NCBI GenBank assembly: GCA_003151275.1
Contig: PLXC01000066.1
Location: 1 to 64,000, forward strand
Length of the DNA: 64,000 nucleotides
Direction: 5' to 3'
Origin: Candidatus Melainabacteria bacterium
GTDB lineage: Bacteria > Cyanobacteriota > Vampirovibrionia > Obscuribacterales > Obscuribacteraceae
In this document: piece after piece, positions 6,868-15,191 of the stretch
Numbering within the stretch: the stretch's first letter is position 1
How the letters are laid out: each line of letters starts with the position of its first letter
Program-made: the position numbers and the translations under genes
Notes under the pieces: model-generated
Told to the model about the DNA's origin: nothing
Database searches by the model: none
What the model saw: the letters and a program-made list of their open reading frames with translations, nothing else

Positions 6868-8712
6868 TTGATCTCTAGGCAATTTTTTAATTTCAACAGC
6901 GTAAGCGTGGCGATCCTTGTATTGATACTTTCTACATCTCGGTCTGCTGGTGCCCAAGATAACGCAACAAGCACCAGCCCATCGAAGGCTTTAATAGCCA
7001 ATCAAAATTCATTCGAGCATATGAGTGACACCAGATCGCCATTCAAGTTGATCGCAGTCCAGCATCTTATCCACGACTTACGGCTGAGGAACACTCCAAT
7101 CAGGGAAGTTGTAGCTGAACTTGCGGAGCGCGGCAATTTAAACGTGGTAATCGACAAATCCGTTAACGGCGCAGTAACGGCCAATCTTAAAGACGTTACC
7201 CTGAATGAAGCAATGGACTATGTTCTGGCATCAGGGGGACTGCAAGCGCGCAGTTTGGACAAACACACGGTGCTAATCGCTCCCCTTCCTACATTTGTGC
7301 GCTTAGGTCTCAATCGACCCAAAGTTAGGACTTTCAAACTTAATTACGCCAATCCAATTGAGGTCGCAAATCTTTTGCAATCTTCAGTTTTCAACAAAGG
7401 TGTGGTACCAGACTTTACTTCCGTAACCAAAAAGAAGTCATCATCAGAAACAGGTGCTGAACAAGAACATAATGAAGATAACCACGTTTCAATTTCAGGA
7501 CATAATATTCCGCTTGGCAGTCAATCTGAAAAAGAAAGAGACACAACCAGCGAGGAAACTGAATTCAATCAAGCTATGAAGCCTGACATCGCTAAAACGA
7601 TGAGAGGTTCAACAAGAATCACAACGCAAGAAGGCGTAGGGTTCAACAACGGCGCCACCGATCCCGGTTCGCAACAAATACGGTCCTTCCAAGCGGTCAA
7701 TGCAGATTACATAATCGAGCAAAACGGTGGCGGTCCGATCGTAGTTCCTGACGTGCGCAATCATCAAGTGATCGTTCTCGGAACCGCCGATGAAATCATT
7801 CTTGCAGAAGGCGCAATTAAGTCTATCGATCAAAGACCGAAGCAAGTTCACATCCAAGCATCTATGGTCGAACTAACATCGCAAGGGATAAGGCAACTTG
7901 GTGCCACATTGAATTTGCAGGGGCAGGGGGCATCAAGTTCAGTCATGGGCAATTCAAACGCCCCGACAAATACCGCCGCGTCTCCCTTTACCGGTCTAGT
8001 AGGTGTGCTCCTGCCAGCTTCCACAACTACTATAGCGGGCGTCAGCGCAGCAACCGCGGCACAGTCAGCACTCAATTTCTTGACACTCAGTAATGCCGCC
8101 GGTGGTAGCGCAAACATATCTACTTTTCCACAAGCACTGAACGTTACGTTGAATGTTTTGCTGCAAACAAACAAAGCAAAATTAGTAGCGAATCCTAGTG
8201 TAGTAGTAGTGGATGATACGGAAGCGCTAATAACCTTGGCTAGCGAGGTCATTCACAAGGTAACTTCGACGACGAGTCTTGGAGTGGTGTCAACAAATGT
8301 GGAGTTGACCAAAGCGGGCATCTTCTTAAACGTATTGCCGAGAATAAGTGATGACGGTTTCATTACAATGCGATTGCGTCCTCAAGTATCCACCCCGCTA
8401 GGAGCGCCACAGACTTTCGGTTCAACAAGCAGTCCAACTATTGTGACGCTACTCAATGTTCGAGATATTATGACTCAGCAAGTGAGAATAAAGGACGGAC
8501 AGACCTTGGTTCTAGGCGGACTATTTACCGAAAATGAAGCATCTCAAATAGCGAAGTTTCCTTATTTGGCCGAAACTCCTGTTCTCGGTGCATTATTCAG
8601 GAATACGCTCAAAGGTCGTTCGCGAACCGAACTAATGCTTCTTATAACAGCTAAGATTGTAGAAGACGAACCACCTACAGTGGCCGATTCAATGAAACAA
8701 AAACAACAGTAA
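6868..8712 (+). CDS. Secretin (GspD/PilQ/MshL superfamily outer-membrane channel)
   Basis: A signal peptide covers residues 1-29. A secretin/TonB short N-terminal (STN) domain is at about 71-139. A ring-forming N1-like domain with RTFKLNYANPIEVANLL (154-170) is interrupted by an acidic, Ser/Thr-rich insert of about residues 185-265. A second ring domain ends near residue 318, and the secretin barrel spans about 325-598. Visible barrel signatures are VANPSVVVVDD, IKDGQTLVLGGL, PVLGALFRN and RTELMLLITAKIV. Secretins form multimeric outer-membrane pores for type II/III secretion, type IV pili or phage export. The start is TTG. No ATPase, pilin or assembly gene lies within the window, so this is a solitary copy and its system is unknown. 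Confidence 0.9.
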   Translation: MISRQFFNFNSVSVAILVLILSTSRSAGAQDNATSTSPSKALIANQNSFEHMSDTRSPFKLIAVQHLIHDLRLRNTPIREVVAELAERGNLNVVIDKSVNGAVTANLKDVTLNEAMDYVLASGGLQARSLDKHTVLIAPLPTFVRLGLNRPKVRTFKLNYANPIEVANLLQSSVFNKGVVPDFTSVTKKKSSSETGAEQEHNEDNHVSISGHNIPLGSQSEKERDTTSEETEFNQAMKPDIAKTMRGSTRITTQEGVGFNNGATDPGSQQIRSFQAVNADYIIEQNGGGPIVVPDVRNHQVIVLGTADEIILAEGAIKSIDQRPKQVHIQASMVELTSQGIRQLGATLNLQGQGASSSVMGNSNAPTNTAASPFTGLVGVLLPASTTTIAGVSAATAAQSALNFLTLSNAAGGSANISTFPQALNVTLNVLLQTNKAKLVANPSVVVVDDTEALITLASEVIHKVTSTTSLGVVSTNVELTKAGIFLNVLPRISDDGFITMRLRPQVSTPLGAPQTFGSTSSPTIVTLLNVRDIMTQQVRIKDGQTLVLGGLFTENEASQIAKFPYLAETPVLGALFRNTLKGRSRTELMLLITAKIVEDEPPTVADSMKQKQQ

Positions 8713-9369
8713 GTAGTTTGTTTTACCGAAACTCGCATAATCTGCGGCGCAAACGTTTGACACTCTTCGTCCCCGCTGATGGACGCAGTTCGTCCGTAAT
8801 GCGCATAAATACCCAATTCGGTAAGCGTATCTTTACGCATTCTTACGGTTTAGAGTCTGCGAAATCATAGCTTTACGCAACTTGTCTAGATTAGCCACTG
8901 TTGGAAACAACTTTACTAATTTGATCTTCGACGAAAGGTGTTCAAGCTGTGAGTAATAACATAATACCCACTGGACGATATTCGCATTATGTAGCTTGAA
9001 AATGGTGCCTACAAGATTTCTACAAGTGCGCCTACACGGTCCTTAGAAATTCGGCTGCATCACTATTGTGTGAGTTCCAACACCAATCTTACCTCGCACT
9101 CGAACTCCACATCGCTTAACTGTGACGTGGCAAACAATTTGCCACTGCGACAGGATCTCGAATAAATGATTGGATTCAATCCTAGAGTTGAGTGCTTCGA
9201 TTTTTTGCGAGCGATGACGAAATAATTTTAGTCGGTATAGTATACGGTGCCATTACGGTCAGCGCAAGAAACCAGCATGCTGCGACGACATTTCTATGCT
9301 TGGAAACATCACGGTAATGTTGCCTTGGAATACTTGATTGAAATTACGACTGGCGACGGGGCGAATATT
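8713..9369. other. Long intergenic region with a perfect hairpin and a -10-like box
   Basis: No supported gene lies in about 650 bases after the secretin. Positions 9127-9145 form a perfect eight-pair hairpin (GTGGCAAA, CAA loop, TTTGCCAC) without a T-run, so it looks more like an operator or RNA structure than a terminator. TATAGT at 9236-9241 resembles a -10 box, though no good -35 accompanies it. If used, transcription would begin near 9248 and the GTG at 9247 could not be the start of the next gene. Confidence 0.4.
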
Positions 9370-9831
9370 ATGAATCCACTCAAGACTGGCGAAGTGGCGG
9401 CGACCATCGCGGAAGCAGTGGCACCGGAGACCGCGAAAATCGCAGAGTCCGCGGCGCATAGACTTCTGGAAGCAGGTGGAGTACTTAGTACAACCGCCGC
9501 TCGAGCGGAAGTAGGAACTATTTCTCTTGGCGGACCACTTCCAGCAGATCTTCCGAAATATTTCGCGACCGATTTTCACATTACGAATGTCACTAAACCA
9601 ATGTCCGATGAATTTGCCCATGAAATCTTGGGACCCGGAGCCGGTCACGAATTTTTGATTAAGGTGGGTGGAAGAACTGATGCATATCGCGAAGCCACAA
9701 GAATGCTTAACCCGCCAATGGAGTTAGATAGGACCGTGCTTACGTACGGATGGAGTGGGCCTAACAGTTCTGAGTGGACGCCGGCAGTAAAGGAAATGAT
9801 GCGAAAAGCCTTTCTTAAAACAGAGGCGTAG
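9370..9831 (+). CDS. Hypothetical protein
   Basis: No family is recognised. The frame is open from GTG 9247, with ATG codons at 9277 and 9370. The last is preferred because the -10-like box at 9236 makes the GTG unlikely, a GGGG stretch lies about ten bases before it, and helical protein-like sequence starts there. The protein begins with an Ala/Glu-rich helical segment (TGEVAATIAEAVAPETA), followed by a mixed region with GPGAGHEFLIKVGG, YREATRMLNPP and a C-terminal helix. There is no signal peptide or membrane segment. The neighbours give no functional hint. Confidence 0.5.
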   Translation: MNPLKTGEVAATIAEAVAPETAKIAESAAHRLLEAGGVLSTTAARAEVGTISLGGPLPADLPKYFATDFHITNVTKPMSDEFAHEILGPGAGHEFLIKVGGRTDAYREATRMLNPPMELDRTVLTYGWSGPNSSEWTPAVKEMMRKAFLKTEA

Positions 9832-9837
9832 TTGAAC

Positions 9838-10113
9838 TTAGGGTAGCTTCTTGAGATTCGTCGATGAGGTTGCACCATAGCGCAACCCGTCAATCAACAA
9901 GGAAATCATGGGCTGCGTGTGATCCGTGCCGTCGTGACTGGGCATACAGAGGCTCGCGACTGCTTGCAACAGATCGCATGGCTCGACATCAGCTCGCACT
10001 TCGCCCGCTGCGGCCGCAGCTGCAATCAATGTTTGTAGGGCGGGGCGAAGTCGTTTTTGGAAGTAGGCGGGCAAAGTTTCGAATGCCGGATTTCCAGAAT
10101 GTATGGCGAATTT
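9838..10113 (-). pseudogene. Truncated TetR-family regulator (C-terminal ligand domain only)
   Basis: The minus frame, starting directly after a TAA, encodes KFAIHSGNPAFETLPAYF, then RLRPALQTLI, AGEVRADVEPCDLLQAVASL and LIDGLRYGA. This is the usual C-terminal half of TetR/AcrR repressors (the GxVRxDV block and the DGLR ending). The N-terminal helix-turn-helix domain is missing: upstream bases encode an unrelated fragment in another frame. No proper start codon or ribosome-binding site exists. It is therefore a remnant of a repressor cut by deletion or insertion. Confidence 0.7.
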
Positions 10114-10121
10114 TTAATCAA

Positions 10122-10400
10122 TCAATGAACAACAGTAGGGCCATTGATTTCGTATTCTTTTAAAATCCCAGCCTTAAACTTAGTGTTAATTTGGAAATGA
10201 AATTTGCCAGCGAATAATTCGTATATTCGGTTTTCGTCTGGTTTGTGGCTCTCGGCATGCGTTTTTCCAGCCCAATACTTTTCAGACTTATCAAACGTCA
10301 TAGAACCTGAGTACGGCAATCGGTAGCTTTTACTCAAGGGGTTGAGAGTTTTTTTTCCATCTGTGTCGCATTGTACGACGGCGACTGTGTTTCCAATTCG
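10122..10400 (-). pseudogene. 3' fragment of an unknown gene
   Basis: A minus frame ends at 10122 and encodes a protein-like stretch including CDTDGKKTLNPLSKSYRLP, YWAGKTHAESHKPDEN and FHFQINTKFKAGILKEYEI. Upstream it runs into the triple repeat and the start of the ATPase gene, where the encoded residues stop looking protein-like, and no start codon with a ribosome-binding site is available. This is probably the C-terminal part of a gene truncated where the repeat/ATPase unit begins. The function is not recognisable. Confidence 0.35.
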
Positions 10401-10459
10401 CGGAAATTGACTTTTGAAGTGTCGGAAATTGACTTTTAGTGTGTCGGAAATTGACTTTT
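10401..10459 (+). repeat. Three direct repeats of CGGAAATTGACTTTT, 22-bp period
   Basis: Exact 15-base copies start at 10401, 10423 and 10445. The 22-base period is about two helical turns, so a bound protein would contact one face of the DNA. The last copy ends 17 bases before the ATG of the ATPase gene. The array could be an operator for that gene or a recognition site for an element carrying it. Each copy includes a TTGACT resembling a -35 box. Confidence 0.8.
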
Positions 10460-10476
10460 GAGGATACAATGTTCCT

Positions 10477-11745
10477 ATGCTTATTCCGCGAAACTTAAAG
10501 AATATTTTGCTAGAAGCAGCGTCTGATACGCCTGTTGTTATGCTCATTGGAGCGCGTCAAACGGGAAAGAGTACGTTGATGAAGGGGCTGTTTCATGGCG
10601 CTGATGAGCCTTTTTACGTCACATTAGACGATCTCGCTACATTGTCGGCCGCCCGCATGGCACCGCAGTCCTTCATCGAGGGGCTTCCAGAACGGGTGAT
10701 TATAGATGAAATTCAGCGCGCTCCAGAGTTGCTACTGCCCATAAAACGTTCTGTGGATCAGAATCGGGCTCCGGGGCGTTTCTTTCTGACTGTATCAGCC
10801 AATGTTTTAACTCTTCCAAAAGTGGCCGATTCCCTAGCAGGAAGAATGGAAATACATAACCTCTGGCCCGTGTCGCAGGGAGAGATTAGAGGGAAGCGCG
10901 AGGCGTTCATCGACTCTGTTTTTAGTGGGCATAAATTTGCCCAGCACAAGAGGAAGATTGCTCTATCTGAATTAATAGAGACTATGACAAGGGGTGGTTT
11001 CCCCGACGTGCTCAAACGAGAAAGCTTTGCTAGACGCAAGAATTGGATGTCTAGTTACATCACCACACTTATAGAAAGAGACGTCCGTGATCTTCGCAAT
11101 GTTGAACAGCTGACTGTATTTCCCAGATTGCTTGCTTTGTTGGCTGCGCGCTCTGGCGGACTTTCCAACAACTCGGAACTCTCTCGGTCACTTGGCGTGC
11201 AGCTCACGACATTGAAAACGTACATATCTCTTCTGGAGGCGCTGTTTCTAGTGGTGCCTCTGCAGCCTTGGTTTAGCAATGTAGGTAAACGACTGGTTAA
11301 GTCTCCAAAGATTTATATCAACGATACAGGTCTATTGTGCCACCTGATCGGATCTAGCAGCACAGCATTGAGCAACGATGGACCCTTACTGGGACACGTC
11401 TTTGAGAATTTTATTGTTATGGAAATTATGAAGCAAATTGGTTGGAGTGAGGCTCAGCCTAAGATGTATCATTTCCGGACCGAATCCGGGCAGGAAGTGG
11501 ATATTGTTCTTGAGCGAGCCGATGGAAAGATAGTCGGAATTGAGTGCAAATCATCTAGCTCGATTGACACCAATACGTTCAAGGGCTTGAAGGCTCTAAA
11601 AGAGCTTACTGGCAAGAAGTTTCATCGTGGCATTGTGCTCTACACAGGAAGCAGCAATCTGTCCGTCGGAGATGGATTGGAAGCGCTGCATGTATCTGCG
11701 CTTTGGGAGACCACATCTGGTGCGGCACCAAAGTTGAGTCTCTAA
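10477..11745 (+). CDS. AAA ATPase with DUF4143 (PD-(D/E)XK-like) C-terminal domain
   Basis: Walker A GARQTGKS is at residues 25-32, Walker B VIIDEIQ at 74-80 (Asp77, Glu78), and a sensor-like TVSANV at 105-110. The C-terminal half is DUF4143-like: RDVRDLRNV, a winged-helix-like segment around 225-260, then Glu310, Asp342 and ECK (Glu356, Lys358), which match the PD-(D/E)XK nuclease core. Such ATPases are widespread, often mobile or present in many copies, and their role is not firmly known. It stands alone, preceded by three 22-bp-spaced repeats, and follows two truncated genes, consistent with arrival by insertion. A weak GAGG lies about 13 bases before the ATG. Confidence 0.88.
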   Translation: MLIPRNLKNILLEAASDTPVVMLIGARQTGKSTLMKGLFHGADEPFYVTLDDLATLSAARMAPQSFIEGLPERVIIDEIQRAPELLLPIKRSVDQNRAPGRFFLTVSANVLTLPKVADSLAGRMEIHNLWPVSQGEIRGKREAFIDSVFSGHKFAQHKRKIALSELIETMTRGGFPDVLKRESFARRKNWMSSYITTLIERDVRDLRNVEQLTVFPRLLALLAARSGGLSNNSELSRSLGVQLTTLKTYISLLEALFLVVPLQPWFSNVGKRLVKSPKIYINDTGLLCHLIGSSSTALSNDGPLLGHVFENFIVMEIMKQIGWSEAQPKMYHFRTESGQEVDIVLERADGKIVGIECKSSSSIDTNTFKGLKALKELTGKKFHRGIVLYTGSSNLSVGDGLEALHVSALWETTSGAAPKLSL

Positions 11746-11798
11746 CCGAGAAGACTATATCTCCCACCGTATGCAGTGATGGAGGTTCACTCTTGATT

Positions 11799-12428
11799 CT
11801 AAGAAGCGCTCGGTCTTATTAGTTCAAAGTTGCCATCCGTGGTAGTTGTGTACCAACCCCCAGCCATTCTTCCAATGGCTTGCAAAACGTCATTATTGAT
11901 ATGACCCTGTTCGGTCACAACATTGTCTGCCAAATGGATTCCAAGAATTTCTCCCAACACTAAATTATTATTTCCATGTTCAATGATTTGGATCAACTTA
12001 CACTCCAGGTTGATTAAAGATTCCGCTACCCGTGGTGGTTTCACTTTCACCGAAGCCGTCGGCGTTGCTCCAACTTTTTCAAACTCACTCACATCAGAGG
12101 GATATTCAGCACTACTTTGATTCATCTTTTCGGCTAAACTTCGGCTGACTAAATTGACTACGAATTCTTCTGTGTCTGCAACGTTGCGGAGGGTGTCCTT
12201 GGGCACGCGGATCACCTTGTCTCCATCCTTCTTAATCGACTTAAACGCTGGGGCAAAGCCAACCATCGGCGGATCAACTCCAAAGCAATTGAAGAAAGAA
12301 AACGGTGCTAAGTTGGTCAATCCATTTGATCCTAAAGTCGAGACCCAGGCAATAGGTCGAGGTACAATCGCACCAATCAAAATTTTATAGAGATCTTTGG
12401 TGGGCGTATCTTTGCAATTAACGAACAT
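11799..12428 (-). CDS. Flavin reductase-like (flavoredoxin/DIM6-NTAB) FMN-binding protein
   Basis: The sequence shows the family pattern of an FMN-binding split barrel: IVPRPIAWVSTLGSNGL, then TNLAPFSFFN, DPPMVGFAPA, DTLRNVADTEEFVVNL and VLGEILGIH. Members reduce flavin with NAD(P)H or act as small flavin electron carriers in the cytoplasm. ATG 12428 was chosen because GAGGAACCA gives a well-spaced ribosome-binding site and the resulting 209 residues fit the family; an ATG 42 bases upstream lacks one. It converges on the ATPase gene and diverges from the Clp-N protein. The physiological partner is not evident. Confidence 0.85.
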   Translation of the reverse strand: MFVNCKDTPTKDLYKILIGAIVPRPIAWVSTLGSNGLTNLAPFSFFNCFGVDPPMVGFAPAFKSIKKDGDKVIRVPKDTLRNVADTEEFVVNLVSRSLAEKMNQSSAEYPSDVSEFEKVGATPTASVKVKPPRVAESLINLECKLIQIIEHGNNNLVLGEILGIHLADNVVTEQGHINNDVLQAIGRMAGGWYTTTTDGNFELIRPSAS

Positions 12429-12520
12429 TGGTTCCTCAGTTAATGGTTTCCACAGTGGATTGTACTCCATAGATCTGTCACGTTCGTTCTCTTAACTAAT
12501 CCCGGACGTGTAAGATCAAA

Positions 12521-13738
12521 TTGACGGCTCCCTCTGTTCCTTTAGCTGATATGGACAACAACAAGTTCACCTATCAGGCACTACAGATCCTCGACCTTGC
12601 TCAGCTGCAGGCGCGCAGTTTGCGTCGGGAATTCACCGGCACTGAGGAGCTGCTGCTGGCGCTTGCCCTCCCCGAAGTATCATCCGCTTCTATTATTCTC
12701 GCCGACTTTTCTGTTAAACATGATGAATTGATTCGGACCATATTATTAAAGACCATGTCGGCTAAAGATATGTTGAAGAGAAATCCTGATGAGTGGAGTG
12801 CTAAGGAAAATGAATACGTTTTTGTCGACAAATCCACGATTCCTTTTTCCAGGGGAAGTCAATTTTCACTCGATAAAGCCATAGATTTAGCGGGTTCAGG
12901 AAAAGCTGGTCTTCAACATATTCTCTATGGGATTTTGTCGTTTGACTCGTCCGCCGTAAAGTTGCTTCGCTCCATCGGGATTGATTTGAAGGGCCTCGAT
13001 GCAGCACTTTTTGAAATGCTGAATCTCAAAGATGCCAATCTGTTTGACTCGATGTTTAGCACAAGCAGTCCAGACACAGGGGCTCCTGGACTGCCGCCGA
13101 GACCGCATGGTTCTTTGAAAGACAAATATGGTGAGCCAATAATAAAGGAAGTCTTTGCACCCTCAACCTCGTCTAAACAACCAGCTGCAACGTTAACTCG
13201 AGAAAAATCAGTTTCGGGATGGTTCGCTCCCCAAGCTCAAATAGCAATGGCTAAGGCGTTTGACCAGTCAGTCTTTCTTGGTCATTACCGTCTGGGAACT
13301 GAACACATCTTGTTTGGACTGGTCAGCGGTGGCACCAAATGCACTACCAGTACATTTCAGTACACGAAAGTGAATGCTGCAAGCGTTAACGATCAGATTA
13401 AGCTTCTCGTGCCTGTCCACGAGGTTCCTGTAAAAGAGATGGAGATGCACAAGTCCGCAATCACACTCTTAGAGCAATCGCGTTCAGTCATGTCACAATG
13501 CAGTCAGGAATTAATTGAGTGCGAACATCTGCTGATCGCCATTATCCAGAGTTCCGATTCCCTTGCTCTTACCATTTTGCAGAACTTGGGAGTCGATCCA
13601 CGGGTTCTGAAAGAGGTTTTGCTGTTTTGGATGAATAAATACGGTCCCATCCAAGGGAGCAGAAGCATAATTGGCAGAATTGATTACGCCCGCGTCAAAG
13701 AATTAAATGCGGACGATAAGCCGTCAGAGCGCTCATAG
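12521..13738 (+). CDS. Protein with two Clp N-terminal (Clp_N) modules and no ATPase
   Basis: Four helical repeat units resembling Clp_N motifs are present. The first pair covers about residues 15-60 (ALQILDLAQLQARSL, GTEELLLALA) and 108-160 (FSLDKAIDLAG, GLQHILYGIL, AVKLLRSIGID). The second pair covers about 230-265 (AKAFDQSVFLGHYRLGTEHI) and 310-360 (LLEQSRSVMSQC, ECEHLLIAIIQ, LTILQNLGVD). In ClpA/ClpC these domains bind adaptors and substrates; here there is no Walker motif, so a ClpT-like accessory or decoy role for a Clp unfoldase is inferred. The start is TTG 12521 or ATG 12551; neither has a strong ribosome-binding site. Confidence 0.75.
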   Translation: MTAPSVPLADMDNNKFTYQALQILDLAQLQARSLRREFTGTEELLLALALPEVSSASIILADFSVKHDELIRTILLKTMSAKDMLKRNPDEWSAKENEYVFVDKSTIPFSRGSQFSLDKAIDLAGSGKAGLQHILYGILSFDSSAVKLLRSIGIDLKGLDAALFEMLNLKDANLFDSMFSTSSPDTGAPGLPPRPHGSLKDKYGEPIIKEVFAPSTSSKQPAATLTREKSVSGWFAPQAQIAMAKAFDQSVFLGHYRLGTEHILFGLVSGGTKCTTSTFQYTKVNAASVNDQIKLLVPVHEVPVKEMEMHKSAITLLEQSRSVMSQCSQELIECEHLLIAIIQSSDSLALTILQNLGVDPRVLKEVLLFWMNKYGPIQGSRSIIGRIDYARVKELNADDKPSERS

Positions 13739-13851
13739 CAATACTTCGCCGGCGCCCAGATGTTAATCTTGACCCGAGACTTTAGTTCTTCATCAAACCT
13801 GCACATTGCACCGGTAGTCTAGAATAGGAAAATCATCCGGAGATGCCAGTT

Positions 13852-15183
13852 ATGCATTCAAAGTCTGATGATTATTGGATTGAACATCTGCTCAGACGCA
13901 CAGGCTTTGGGTCGACGCCGGACGAGCTCAAATACTATAAGGGTCTGGGTTTCGAGGCGTCGGTGGAAGAGCTGACCAACCCCGAAAAGGTCAAGAACGA
14001 CCACCTGGATGACATTCTTAGTAAGCAAGAATTCGATTTCACAGACATGGGCGACGTGAAACGCTGGTGGATCTACCGTATGGCCTACACCAAGCGTCCG
14101 TTGGAGGAGAAGCTAGCTCTTTTCTGGCATGGGCATTTTGCCACGTCCAATGCGAAAGTCGGCAATCCCTACCTGATGTACCAGCAGAACGAACTTTTTC
14201 GGCGCAACGGACTAGGTGACTTTCAGCAGACGCTGATCGAAGTGTCCAAGGATCCGGCCATGATCATTTGGCTGGACAACCAACAGAATCGGAAGAACAA
14301 ACCAAACGAGAATTATGCTCGCGAAGTAATGGAATTGTTCACGGTGGGCATCGGCAATTACACTGAAGCAGATATTAAAGAGGCAGCCCGCGCTTTTACA
14401 GGATGGGCGGCGCCTTCGAGCTTTTACTTCAACAAGAAACAGCATGACTCCGGCGAAAAGACTTTTTTGGGTCAGAAGGGCAATCTGAATGGCGAGGACA
14501 TTTGCAATATTCTTGCCAACAAACCTGCCACTGCAAAATACATCTCAAAGAAGCTAATTAGTTTTCTCGCTTATGACGATCCAGATGATTCTACAGTGGA
14601 ACGAATATCCGAGGTTTATCTCGCCAATGACAGAAGCGTGCGCAGTGTCGTCAAAGCCATTTTGTTGGACAAATCCTTTCGCACTGATAAGTCCTATCAC
14701 GGAAAAATTAAAAGTCCCGCGGAGTTAGTTGTTGGCACGGTTAAGTCGCTTCAAGTGCAAAAACTTGACGGCGATCTGTCAGCGCTGATGGCACGAATGG
14801 GACAAAATCTGTTTGAACCGCCCAACGTTAAAGGTTGGGACGGAGGCATGGCTTGGATTGCCACCGACACGATGATGGAACGGTTCAATTATGCAGCTAG
14901 AATCAGCACGCAGAAATTTGATACCGCAGATGGTTATATCAATCCCACCAAATTGGCGCAGAAATATAATGTCAGCAGCGCCTCGGACATGGTCGATAAT
15001 CTTTTGGCGGCTCTGGTGGATGGCGATGTGCCGCGCAACACGAGAAAGAAGCTCATGGCTTATGTGGCGACCGATTTAAACGGACATGAGCAGGATACAG
15101 CGCCCACTGGCAAAGTACTTGATGTTAAAATGCGTGGATTGATTCACTTGATTATGACCCTGCCGTCATATCAACTTGCGTAG
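13852..15183 (+). CDS. DUF1800 family protein
   Basis: Typical DUF1800 blocks are visible: HLLRRTGFGSTPDELK at the N-terminus, WWIYRMAYTKRPLEEKLALF, WHGHFATS, QQNELFRRNGLG, NYAREVMELFTVGIGNY, EAARAFTGW and, near the end, PPNVKGWDGG. The family is found next to DUF1501 proteins, as here, and is often secreted; the biochemical role is unknown. ATG 13852 is preferred to ATG 13843, because GGAG at 13839-13842 is nine bases from the former and touches the latter. The gene ends eight bases before the DUF1501 gene, a clear operon. Confidence 0.9.
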   Translation: MHSKSDDYWIEHLLRRTGFGSTPDELKYYKGLGFEASVEELTNPEKVKNDHLDDILSKQEFDFTDMGDVKRWWIYRMAYTKRPLEEKLALFWHGHFATSNAKVGNPYLMYQQNELFRRNGLGDFQQTLIEVSKDPAMIIWLDNQQNRKNKPNENYAREVMELFTVGIGNYTEADIKEAARAFTGWAAPSSFYFNKKQHDSGEKTFLGQKGNLNGEDICNILANKPATAKYISKKLISFLAYDDPDDSTVERISEVYLANDRSVRSVVKAILLDKSFRTDKSYHGKIKSPAELVVGTVKSLQVQKLDGDLSALMARMGQNLFEPPNVKGWDGGMAWIATDTMMERFNYAARISTQKFDTADGYINPTKLAQKYNVSSASDMVDNLLAALVDGDVPRNTRKKLMAYVATDLNGHEQDTAPTGKVLDVKMRGLIHLIMTLPSYQLA

Positions 15184-15191
15184 GAGAAGTT

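Noticed and set aside
8562..8840. Minus-strand ORF over the secretin 3' end
   Set aside because: Mostly antisense to a clear secretin domain; no start signal.
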